Shown: piece after piece, positions 8,265 through 15,017 of the stretch
Numbering within the stretch: position 1 is the stretch's first letter
How the letters are laid out: each line of letters begins with the position of its first letter
DNA from: Sungkyunkwania multivorans
Lineage (GTDB): Bacteria > Bacteroidota > Bacteroidia > Flavobacteriales > Flavobacteriaceae
DNA: 64,000 nt
Direction: 5' to 3'
Assembly: GCF_042675645.1 (NCBI RefSeq)
Contig: NZ_JBHTJH010000004.1
Location: forward strand, 868,001-932,000
The notes under the pieces: generated by a model
Told to the model about the DNA's origin: nothing
What the model saw: only the letters and a program-made list of their open reading frames with translations
Database searches by the model: none
Translations under genes and position numbers: made by a program

Positions 8265-9014
8265 TTAGACCTGCGCCATTCCACCATCTACGGCAAGCTC
8301 AGAACCTGTGATATAGGAGGATTCATCTGAAAGCAAGAATAATGCTGTGTTTGCCACTTCTTCCGCTTTTCCAAATCTTCCAAGTGGAACCTGTTGAGAT
8401 ACTCCCGAAGCAAACCCTTCGATCTGTTCCTCAGAGAGATTGGTCTTTTCCCAAAGCGGTGTTTCGATTGGACCTGGACTTACGGCATTCACGCGGATGT
8501 TGCGCTCGGCCAATTCGGCGGCAAGGGTCCTCACCATAGAACGCAAGGCCGCTTTGCTAGAGCCATAGATGCTTACACCGGGCATTCCTTTTACACCAGA
8601 GACGCTGGTGTTGAACAAGATCGAGGCGCCATCATTCAAATGAGGGACTGCTTCGTTCACCAAGAATAGTGGACCTTTTACGTTGATGTTGTAAATACGG
8701 TCAAAGGAAGTCTCGTCCAGATGTCCGATAGGGAGCGCCTCAAAGATTCCGGCGTTCAAGAACAAGAAGTCGATCTTGCCAAAGGTCGCTACGGCAGTAT
8801 TCACCACTCGCTTGTTGTCTTTTAGGCTGGAGGCATCGGCCAAGAGCAATTTATAATTCCCGCTTAGGTCATTGTCAAGCGCATCCATCTTGGGTTGGGT
8901 GCGTCCAGTGATCAATACCTTTGCGCCTTCGCCCAATAATAATTTTGCTGTCACCAGCCCCATACCGCTAGTACCGCCGGTTATAATGGCCACTTTGTTT
9001 TCAAATCTTTTCAT
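8265..9014 (-). CDS. Short-chain dehydrogenase, TetR-controlled
   Basis: 249-residue classical SDR: GGTSGMG cofactor motif, LNAG, a catalytic Ser in FNTSVSG, the YGSSKAA pair and the VSPGPIETPLW loop, ending with the family's GSELAVDGG motif. The substrate is unknown; SDRs paired with a TetR often act on toxic aldehydes or quinones, but that is inference. It lies 51 bases downstream of a TetR gene, and the gap holds a palindrome that also occurs before the TetR gene, so it is very likely repressed by that regulator. Confidence 0.9.
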   Translation of the reverse strand: MKRFENKVAIITGGTSGMGLVTAKLLLGEGAKVLITGRTQPKMDALDNDLSGNYKLLLADASSLKDNKRVVNTAVATFGKIDFLFLNAGIFEALPIGHLDETSFDRIYNINVKGPLFLVNEAVPHLNDGASILFNTSVSGVKGMPGVSIYGSSKAALRSMVRTLAAELAERNIRVNAVSPGPIETPLWEKTNLSEEQIEGFASGVSQQVPLGRFGKAEEVANTALFLLSDESSYITGSELAVDGGMAQV

Positions 9015-9030
9015 AGTTAAATTATTTTAT

Positions 9031-9046
9031 TGAAACGTTCGTTTCA
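9031..9046. promoter_or_regulatory. TetR operator upstream of the SDR gene
   Basis: TGAAACGTTCGTTTCA, a perfect palindrome. The half-sites TGAAACG/CGTTTCA match those of the palindrome directly upstream of the tetR gene. Position is 17 bases before the SDR start. Confidence 0.75.
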
Positions 9047-9065
9047 AATTAAGGTTAAAAAAATA

Positions 9066-9650
9066 TTAAGTAATGGTGTCTATAAACGTGGATGCTAAAG
9101 CCTCCAGCTCATTGTGATCATGATTTAATATGCCGGTCATCTTTAATCCCTGCAAAGCTGTAAACACATAGAGTGCATATTGACTCGGACTCTGTTTTTT
9201 ATTGATACTTCCATCAATTTGACCTTTTGCTACCAGACCCTCTAAAAAGTCGAGCGTCTCTTCCTGAGAATGCTGCAGCCAACTGATGATCTCTTGTTTT
9301 CCTGATGAGGCCAATTCAGTCTTGCAGTTGGCTATCATGCATCCTTTTTTTTCTTTGTCATCCAAGATTGTACTAATGTAAAGGGAGAATATCAATTTGA
9401 TAGCAGAGAGCCCCGAGCGGGACTTTTCAATGACCTTCCGCGTCTGCTCTTTGGTGTGGCTGCTATAATTATCTAAGGCCATGAGATAGAGATGCATCTT
9501 GGAGCCAAAAGAATTATAGATGCTCGACCTGTTAAGGCCGGTGGCCTCCACCAGGTCTTGCATCGAGGTTCCATTGAAGCCTTTGGTCTGAAAAACCTCT
9601 GAAACTTTGGTAAGTACTTTATCCTTGTCAAATTGAACGATATTGGCCAT
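9066..9650 (-). CDS. TetR/AcrR-family transcriptional repressor
   Basis: 194 residues. The N-terminal helix-turn-helix is visible: VFQTKGFNGTSMQDLVEATGLNRSSIYNSFGSK (residues about 16-50), with the family's conserved tail SIYNSFGSK. The C-terminal ligand-binding domain carries MIANCKTELASS, as in the TetR_C group seen in YxaF/AcrR-like repressors of small hydrophobic compounds. Palindromes of the same half-site lie before this gene and before the downstream SDR, so autoregulation plus control of the SDR is expected. The inducer is not predictable from sequence. Confidence 0.92.
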   Translation of the reverse strand: MANIVQFDKDKVLTKVSEVFQTKGFNGTSMQDLVEATGLNRSSIYNSFGSKMHLYLMALDNYSSHTKEQTRKVIEKSRSGLSAIKLIFSLYISTILDDKEKKGCMIANCKTELASSGKQEIISWLQHSQEETLDFLEGLVAKGQIDGSINKKQSPSQYALYVFTALQGLKMTGILNHDHNELEALASTFIDTIT

Positions 9651-9658
9651 ATTTATTC

Positions 9659-9674
9659 TGAAATGAACGTTTCA
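9659..9674. promoter_or_regulatory. TetR autoregulatory operator
   Basis: TGAAATGAACGTTTCA, an imperfect palindrome sharing the CGTTTCA half-site with the site at 9031-9046. It lies 9 bases before the tetR start codon. Confidence 0.7.
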
Positions 9675-9721
9675 AAATTAGGCAAAGTATCAACAAACAT
9701 TAGTTAAAGAACTATTAAATC

Positions 9722-10138
9722 TTATACGACCTCGGCAAGCAAGGGTCGATCGAGCAGTTGTACTTGGTCCTTTAAGCGTTCGATAACGATGTTCATCATA
9801 CGCTTATTGAGCGATGAAGAATTCTCTATATAAAAAAGATACTCTTCAACGGTAAACATCCCTATGACCATTCCCTTAAGTGAGTTTCTGAATTTGATAT
9901 CCTTTTGGATGCAATTCTCAATAAAGATCAATTTCTTTTCCAAGCTAAGCGCATAAAAGACGCCTTTGTGCTTATTAACATAATTTCTAAAAACTTCTAT
10001 CAACAGTGGGTTCTGCAACTTAATGATAGGACGAAGTGTCTTGTTCTGAAAGCGCTCATCGGCACTCATATTGTCAGAAATCCTTGCAGATGGTATCTCT
10101 GGACGAATTCTCAGAACGTCGTTAGGTCTGTCGTTCAT
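9722..10138 (-). CDS. Conserved flavobacterial protein of unknown function
   Basis: 138 residues, no signal peptide or membrane segment. Conserved-looking stretches: RIRPEIPSARISDNMSADERFQN at the N-terminus, RPIIKLQNPLLIEVFRNY, then QKDIKFRNSLKGMVIGMFTVEEYLFY and SSLNKRMMNIVIERLK. I recall near-identical proteins across Flavobacteriaceae that carry an automatic glyoxalase label, but no glyoxalase metal motif or beta-alpha-beta-beta-beta pattern is visible, so I do not adopt that name. The sequence looks all-helical. Its upstream region contains the DnaA-box-like array. Confidence 0.8.
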   Translation of the reverse strand: MNDRPNDVLRIRPEIPSARISDNMSADERFQNKTLRPIIKLQNPLLIEVFRNYVNKHKGVFYALSLEKKLIFIENCIQKDIKFRNSLKGMVIGMFTVEEYLFYIENSSSLNKRMMNIVIERLKDQVQLLDRPLLAEVV

Positions 10139-10176
10139 TGTATGAGTTTTAATAAATTTAAATGAAAAATTATCGC

Positions 10177-10229
10177 TTTTCCACCAAGATCCAACTTGTT
10201 ATCAAAAGGTTATCAACAGCTTATTCACA
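10177..10229 (+). promoter_or_regulatory. Helically phased array of DnaA-box-like 9-mers
   Basis: TTATCAAAA (10199), TTATCAACA (10210) and TTATTCACA (10221) lie in the same orientation with an exact 11-bp period. A weaker TTTTCCACC lies at 10177, two periods earlier. Two of the four differ by one base from the consensus TTATCCACA. The 40 bases to the left (10141-10175) are strongly AT-rich. The layout is that of a DnaA-binding region beside an unwinding element, or a DnaA-controlled promoter. Whether it is an origin cannot be decided from this window. Confidence 0.45.
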
Positions 10230-10323
10230 GTTGCACCGCTTGATTCATTGGATCTATGAGCATTGTCTGGCTCTAGGTTTTTTCGGACGTGGCGGTTTCT
10301 TTATCTTTGAATAAACTTCCTTT

Positions 10324-11223
10324 ATGAAATTCGGTAAAGTAGATAACCCGCAAGACATTGATTTTACGATTCCGGCAGACCATCCTGATACTGCTGTTGT
10401 GCTTTCAAAAAAAGAAGACGGTCCGCTAAAGGTATATGTAGGTTGTGCCAAATGGAACAGACAGGATCTGAAGAATTTTTATCCTAGAGGCACCAAAGAC
10501 GAATTGGCATACTATTCAACACAATTCAATTCGGTCGAACTGAATGCTACATTTTACCGTATTTTCCCTGGCGAGCAGTTTCAAAAATGGTATGAAAAGA
10601 CCCCAGAAAATTTTAAGTTCTTTCCTAAACTTTCCCAAGACATTAGTCATTTACGCCGATTGAATGATAAGGTCTATCCTTTTGTCGACGCTTACCTGGA
10701 CGCTGCGAGTAATCTAAAAGAGAAATTAGGAACGATCTTTCTTCAGATGCATGGGAATTTTGCTCCCAAGAATTGGGATCGCGTAGTAACCTTTGTAGAA
10801 AGGTGGCCTAAGGAGTTCGATCTGGCCATGGAATTTAGACATACCGATTGGTTCAATGACGAAAAGGTCGCTGACGAATTATATCATCTACTCGAAGAGC
10901 ATAAGATCACCAATGTACTTGTTGACACCGCTGGACGACGGGATCTGATGCACATGCGCTTGACGACCAATGAGGCCTTTATACGTTATGTCGGTGCCAA
11001 TCATGAGAGTGATTATAATAGATTGGATGACTGGGTCGCTCGTTTGAAGAAGTGGGAGCAACAAGGGTTGCGTAACATCCATTTTTTTATTCATCAGAAT
11101 GTGGAGTTGGAGTCGCCATTGCTCTCGGCGTATTTTATCGAGAAATTGAATAAAACCTTAGGGACCAACTTGACCATTCCGAAAACCTTGGTTAAAAAAG
11201 AAGGCACTCAAACACTATTTTAA
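10324..11223 (+). CDS. DUF72 family protein (YecE-like TIM barrel)
   Basis: 299-residue DUF72 protein. Landmarks seen: VYVGCAKWNRQDLKNFYPRGTKDELAYYSTQFNSVELNATFYRIF at about residues 37-81, FKFFPKLSQDISH, LGTIFLQMHGNF, the LAMEFRHTDWF strand and VDTAGRRDLMHMRLTT. The family has a TIM-barrel fold and no firmly established activity. The 36-residue N-terminal extension before the domain is longer than in many homologues, but the ATG at 10324 is the only good start. Its last 4 bases overlap the stop of the convergent DUF3817 gene. Confidence 0.9.
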   Translation: MKFGKVDNPQDIDFTIPADHPDTAVVLSKKEDGPLKVYVGCAKWNRQDLKNFYPRGTKDELAYYSTQFNSVELNATFYRIFPGEQFQKWYEKTPENFKFFPKLSQDISHLRRLNDKVYPFVDAYLDAASNLKEKLGTIFLQMHGNFAPKNWDRVVTFVERWPKEFDLAMEFRHTDWFNDEKVADELYHLLEEHKITNVLVDTAGRRDLMHMRLTTNEAFIRYVGANHESDYNRLDDWVARLKKWEQQGLRNIHFFIHQNVELESPLLSAYFIEKLNKTLGTNLTIPKTLVKKEGTQTLF

Positions 11224-11507
11224 GTGGTGGTGCGCAAATATTTTTTGTCCACATAGAATGTGGCAAACGGGATCAGAGAGGCGATGAGCACCAATGCAAA
11301 CGTCCTGTTGCTCCATTTTTGCTCTGGACGGATCGTAAATGCCATGGCAATATATAAAACAAAGAGAATGCCATGTGGCATGCCCAGCATCTTCACAAAG
11401 CTCTCATTATTTCCAAGGTACTTAATGGGAACGGCAACAAAAAGGAGTAAAATATAGGAGACGCCTTCAGAGAAGGCGACCAGCCTAAAACTGTTTCTTA
11501 GATTCAT
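11220..11507 (-). CDS. DUF3817 small membrane protein
   Basis: 95-residue integral membrane protein with three predicted helices, of the DUF3817 family (YdzA-like). Seen: FRLVAFSEGVSYILLLFVAVPIKY, the LGMPHGILFVLYI helix with a conserved G-x-x-H-G motif, and a C-terminal helix LVLIASLIPFATFYVDKK. Function unknown. A longer reading starts at a TTG (11525), but the ATG at 11507 matches where homologues begin and leaves a 20-base gap to psd. It is last in a minus-strand run with the NTF2-like gene and psd. Confidence 0.85.
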   Translation of the reverse strand: MNLRNSFRLVAFSEGVSYILLLFVAVPIKYLGNNESFVKMLGMPHGILFVLYIAMAFTIRPEQKWSNRTFALVLIASLIPFATFYVDKKYLRTTT

Positions 11508-11527
11508 AGCAATGCTTTGGAGCAAAA

Positions 11528-12379
11528 TTAATAGCTAGCGCCAACTTCTACAAATGTATTCTTTTGGTGAAAGCAAGGATGTTTGGGAGCGGCAATGCAA
11601 CAAGTGCTGCCCAAATAGAACATGGCGATCTCATCGAGTTGTTTGATGGTAGCATCTATTCTTATCTTTTCCGGTAGTTCGATGGTGCCAACAGCGGGAC
11701 CACCAACAATGGATATATACCATACTCTATTGTGTGAATCGGTGATATCTATGTTAACACGCTCATTTCTAAATGCAGGCAACGAGGGATTTTGTTTATA
11801 TATCCATGGTCTAAGTATCACCAGGTCTCCAGGTATATGTTGAATGCGTGTGATCGTTCCTGTGACAGGCGCGTGTATGCGATGATAATTTTTGTTATGC
11901 AAAAAAACATTGGTGAAGGTATAATCTCTTGGGATCTCTCCTTTGGCAACACCAAAGACCGTATGAACATAGCGCTCATCACATTTCACTTTGGTGGTTG
12001 CGATATCTCGAATCTTTCCCACATCGCATAAAAGCCCCTCACATGGCCATACGGTATCACTCGAATTTGTAGGCATTTCCCTGAATTCTCGTATAAAAAA
12101 ATCTTGGAAACTTTCAAATTCGGTCTTTCCAAAAGGCGGCTTGAACTTTTCTAGATACTGTTTGTCGCTATAGTTTGCTCTGATGTATGGCTTGATGATA
12201 TGTTTTGAGATCGGCTTGTCGTAGACCGAACTATACAATCGAGATATCTTTCGTTGTGTCGGGCTCGGAATATTCCCCCATAATTTCACCGAGAGAAATC
12301 TATAGAGCGTTGCTCGCCATTGTGGCACTTTGAAAACTTTGAAGTAAGGATCGGAGTAATAGGCGATACTATCATTCAT
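11528..12379 (-). CDS. psd: Phosphatidylserine decarboxylase
   Basis: Converts phosphatidylserine to phosphatidylethanolamine at the inner membrane, using a pyruvoyl group made by self-cleavage. 283 residues. The C-terminal LGST motif (YLGSTCC, near residue 260) is the processing site. The catalytic His lies in YHRIHAPVTG, and an upstream FxDFFIREF motif fits the larger, PSD2-like branch. There is no obvious transmembrane segment, as in other members of this branch. It follows the NTF2-like gene with a 6-base gap, indicating an operon. A long catalytic half before LGST and a short tail after it (about 25 residues) match the beta/alpha subunit split. Confidence 0.9.
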   Translation of the reverse strand: MNDSIAYYSDPYFKVFKVPQWRATLYRFLSVKLWGNIPSPTQRKISRLYSSVYDKPISKHIIKPYIRANYSDKQYLEKFKPPFGKTEFESFQDFFIREFREMPTNSSDTVWPCEGLLCDVGKIRDIATTKVKCDERYVHTVFGVAKGEIPRDYTFTNVFLHNKNYHRIHAPVTGTITRIQHIPGDLVILRPWIYKQNPSLPAFRNERVNIDITDSHNRVWYISIVGGPAVGTIELPEKIRIDATIKQLDEIAMFYLGSTCCIAAPKHPCFHQKNTFVEVGASY

Positions 12380-12385
12380 TTCGAC

Positions 12386-12832
12386 CTAGTTTTTGTTTTC
12401 TTTACGTGAATCCCAAAGTACGTTGATGATCTTCCACTGGCCATCGATCTTGGCCAAATGCATATAATCGTAGAAGTTGTATTGATTGGTCAACGCCTTG
12501 ATACTGGCAATGTTTCCATCGATATCTAATATTTTTACAGCTACTCTCAAAGGTTGGTCCTTTTCTTTGGACCATTTTTTCCCATCGAGTTTTGTGAGAG
12601 AGACCAGCTCGGTATAGCCCATGTTCTTTATAAGTTGAAAACCCTCGCGTTCCACGACATGTCTCTTAGCTACTTCTTCATGAACGGCACGTTCCATTTG
12701 GGACGTATTGGACTCGTAATAGCTTTCCATATAATCGATCGCCGCTTGCTCGATCGCTTTTTCATCAGAGACTTGTGCATGGGATAGTAATGAAACAAGC
12801 CATAAAATAATCAGGAAGAGTATTTCTTTCAT
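12386..12832 (-). CDS. Exported NTF2-like (lumazine-binding-like) protein
   Basis: 148 residues beginning with a clear signal peptide (ILFLIILWLVSLLSHAQ, cleavage about residue 20). The mature part has the NTF2-like fold pattern of small secreted Bacteroidota proteins: AIDYMESYYESNTSQMERAVHEEVAKR, a central strand region and the C-terminal YDYMHLAKIDGQWKIINVLW. No catalytic residues can be named. A relative with the same ending occurs at 32227-32709. It is first in the run leading to psd and DUF3817. Confidence 0.8.
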   Translation of the reverse strand: MKEILFLIILWLVSLLSHAQVSDEKAIEQAAIDYMESYYESNTSQMERAVHEEVAKRHVVEREGFQLIKNMGYTELVSLTKLDGKKWSKEKDQPLRVAVKILDIDGNIASIKALTNQYNFYDYMHLAKIDGQWKIINVLWDSRKENKN

Positions 12833-12995
12833 TGTCTTAAGAGTTGGTTAGGTATTCTTAAAATTATCGGTTTCCCTTTCACCGCGATGGACCCTTAAGA
12901 AAAGTTTAGCAAGATTAACATTAATTTGAGAAGAAAGCGGTTGTTTGTTCTATTGAAATACGGGTATCTTTAAACAATTTTAACTTAATGATCTC

Positions 12996-13131
12996 TTAAT
13001 TTGTCGATATGAAGCTACCAAAGACAAAGTAAAATCATGGGTAGAGAGCGCTTTGGGAAAAACTTTCGGACAGCAAAGGCTATTGGGATGCCGTCATCAC
13101 TTTCCTTAATATTTTAGAGAGAACATCGTGA
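12996..13131 (+). pseudogene. Possible short gene remnant with frameshift
   Basis: In this 444-base gap (12833-13277) one frame reads ALWEKLSDSKGYWDAVITF then LNILERTS and a stop at 13129. Another frame just upstream reads YEATKDKVKSWVE. The two protein-like pieces join only with a frameshift, and no start codon leads into them. I do not recognise the family. The rest of the gap holds no clear ORF; a TATCTTTA box at about 12967 may be an old promoter. Confidence 0.25.
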
Positions 13132-13205
13132 TCACTAAATTTGTAAAAAACAGCTACTAAAATTGTCTGTATCCCAATTTAACTCGAATCAAATATCGAT
13201 AACAT

Positions 13206-13232
13206 AAAAATTAGCGTACGTTCGCTATTTTT
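13206..13232. promoter_or_regulatory. AT-flanked inverted repeat upstream of thioesterase
   Basis: AAAAAT(T)AGCG and CGCTATTTTT form an inverted repeat around TACGTT, 46 bases before the hotdog thioesterase start. It could be a terminator for the gap region or a regulator site; nothing here decides. Confidence 0.35.
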
Positions 13233-13277
13233 AGTGGCTTCATTGTACTTTTATGTTGAACGGAAACATCAAAAGCT

Positions 13278-13706
13278 ATGAGATTTAACACAAGAAAAGC
13301 AGTAAAACCCGGCGACCTAAACCCCAATGACACATTGTTTGGAGGGCGCTTATTAGAATGGATAGATGAAGAAGCGGCTTTGTATGCAGTCATTCAGCTG
13401 GAAAATCGAAAAGTAGTGACAAAATTCATGTCCGAGATCAACTTTGTGAGCTCTGCAAGATTAGGAGACATTGTGGAGATCGGGATCGAGGTTGTGAAAT
13501 TTGGGAGATCGTCTTTGGTCCTGAAATGTGAAGCGAGAAACAAAATGACTCACGAGACCATACTTACGGTTGAGAATATTACCATGGTAAATTTGGATGA
13601 TTATGGCCGACCAAAGGCACATGGCAAGACCAAGATAGAGTTTGTAGAAGAGCGCTTGGCATCAAAGACAAATCAATTGGCTAAACGTAAGGCCGCGACA
13701 GTTTAA
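13278..13706 (+). CDS. Acyl-CoA thioesterase (YciA-like hotdog)
   Basis: 142-residue hotdog-fold thioesterase that releases free acid and CoA from acyl-CoA. Family landmarks: PGDLNPNDTLFGGRLLEWIDEEAALYA with the catalytic Asn-x-x-x-Thr-x-Phe-Gly-Gly region at about residues 16-33, FMSEINFVSSARLGDIVEI, and FGRSSLVLKCEARN. The hotdog domain fills nearly the whole chain, as in YciA. It stands alone and may help recycle CoA for the acyl-CoA cluster 1 kb away, but no shared regulation is visible. Confidence 0.9.
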   Translation: MRFNTRKAVKPGDLNPNDTLFGGRLLEWIDEEAALYAVIQLENRKVVTKFMSEINFVSSARLGDIVEIGIEVVKFGRSSLVLKCEARNKMTHETILTVENITMVNLDDYGRPKAHGKTKIEFVEERLASKTNQLAKRKAATV

Positions 13707-13904
13707 GGAACTGCTATTTGTATCCGATATTTATGGTTTCTTCCGGTATTTGTGAATTATTACTTACAAGGTGGTGTGGTAAACTTGACAAAGTTCACAT
13801 TTTGGCAACATTTCTAAGCACTTTCATAACAATTATTTGCACAGGCATAGATATTTATATAATTTTCCTTTCCCAATGTTTACAAACCTAATCTAACGCC
13901 CCAT

Positions 13905-14231
13905 ATGCTAAAAAATTACCTCTTCATTTTTTTTATTTTCATTTGTGCGTCAATTTCAGCACAGATCAACGATAAAGAAAGTTCGAAAATTGCTCAAACA
14001 GATAAAAATATATCTGTGCATCCCAATCCTGCAAAACAAGTATTTCAGGTAGTGGGTATAGAGCACTCCGCAACCCTACGCATGTATAGCGTTTTGGGTA
14101 AGATGGTCAACGAAATTGAAAATTATCATGGACAGGAGATCAATGTCCAAGATATGCGCTCTGGTATTTATTTGGTGAACATCCAATTTAGTAACCAGAA
14201 AAGCATCACACGAAAGCTGATTGTTGAATAG
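13905..14231 (+). CDS. Minimal T9SS protein: signal peptide plus type A sorting domain
   Basis: 108 residues. A signal peptide (YLFIFFIFICASISAQ) is followed by only about 20 residues and then a complete T9SS type A sorting domain: VHPNPAKQVFQV, LRMYSVLGKMVNEIE, MRSGIYLVNIQF and the terminal SITRKLIVE. Such domains normally sit at the end of large cargo proteins, guide passage through the outer membrane and are then removed or lipid-linked. Here there is practically no cargo. The gene has its own terminator directly after it and no partner in the same transcript. It is either a remnant of a longer protein or a tiny surface protein. Confidence 0.85.
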   Translation: MLKNYLFIFFIFICASISAQINDKESSKIAQTDKNISVHPNPAKQVFQVVGIEHSATLRMYSVLGKMVNEIENYHGQEINVQDMRSGIYLVNIQFSNQKSITRKLIVE

Positions 14232-14255
14232 CATGTCCTTCATGTTATTCAAGAG

Positions 14256-14287
14256 AAACCGCAGTCGTTATTGGCCGCGGTTTTTTA
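14256..14287 (+). terminator. Rho-independent terminator after the small T9SS gene
   Basis: AACCGC and GCGGTT arms around a 14-base loop, followed by TTTTATTTT. Confidence 0.8.
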
Positions 14288-14349
14288 TTTTGAATTCTTT
14301 GTGGTTAAAAGAATCTTTTTGTTCTTTAGATGAAATTTTTCTATAACCT

Positions 14350-14922
14350 TTGGAAGACTTAAAACATAAGATACGCTCCTATACACCTGTGGATGATGAA
14401 GACATGAATTTTGGTCTTCAATTCTATCGTAAAATAACACTGAAAAAAGGAGACGTTCTACTTAAACCTGGGCAGTATTGTGATACCTTCTATTTTACGC
14501 AACAGGGTTGTATCTCCTATTATTCAATCGAGGACACGATGCCTCAGGTCATGGAGTTTTTTACGGAAGGTTATTTCTTCACGGATCTGTATGCCTATAT
14601 AGAACAGATTCCGTCCGAATCATATCTAGAAGCTACGGAAGATTCTATTGTTTATGGTATTGCAAAAGAGGATGTGGAACGCTGTTTCGATCATTCCCAT
14701 CAGCTCGAGCGTTTTGGTCGCCTCTCTATGCAAAAGGCATTTGTTGTCAACTTTCGGCATATCACCGAGCTCAAGAGCTTGTCGCACCAAGAACGATATT
14801 TGCACTTGTTAGAACGCCGCCCTTCTCTCTTTCAGCGGGTACCGCAATATCTGATCGCCTCCTATCTGGGATTGACTCCCGTTGGTCTTTCGAAGATCCG
14901 AAAGCGACTCAGCAAAAAATGA
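14350..14922 (+). CDS. Crp/Fnr-family transcriptional regulator
   Basis: 190 residues: an N-terminal cyclic-nucleotide-binding-type beta-roll (KKGDVLLKPGQYCDTFYFTQQGCISYY at about residues 34-60) and a C-terminal winged helix-turn-helix with QYLIASYLGLTPVGLSKIRKRLSKK. The phosphate-binding cassette of CAP is not conserved, as in most Bacteroidota members, so the ligand is unknown. The start appears to be TTG at 14350; no ATG fits the frame upstream. It sits about 100 bases before the first gene of the acyl-CoA cluster and reads in the same direction, making it the prime candidate for its local regulator. Confidence 0.85.
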   Translation: MEDLKHKIRSYTPVDDEDMNFGLQFYRKITLKKGDVLLKPGQYCDTFYFTQQGCISYYSIEDTMPQVMEFFTEGYFFTDLYAYIEQIPSESYLEATEDSIVYGIAKEDVERCFDHSHQLERFGRLSMQKAFVVNFRHITELKSLSHQERYLHLLERRPSLFQRVPQYLIASYLGLTPVGLSKIRKRLSKK

Positions 14923-15017
14923 TAATCTCATTTATTAAACTGGTTTAATTGGAAATCTATGAATATTCCCGAACTTTATTGGGATTATGATCAATAAACC
15001 AAATTAACTTCAATACC

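Noticed and set aside
9722..10138. Naming this protein a glyoxalase
   Set aside because: No metal-binding pattern or fold signature of glyoxalases is visible; the label seems to be an inherited annotation.
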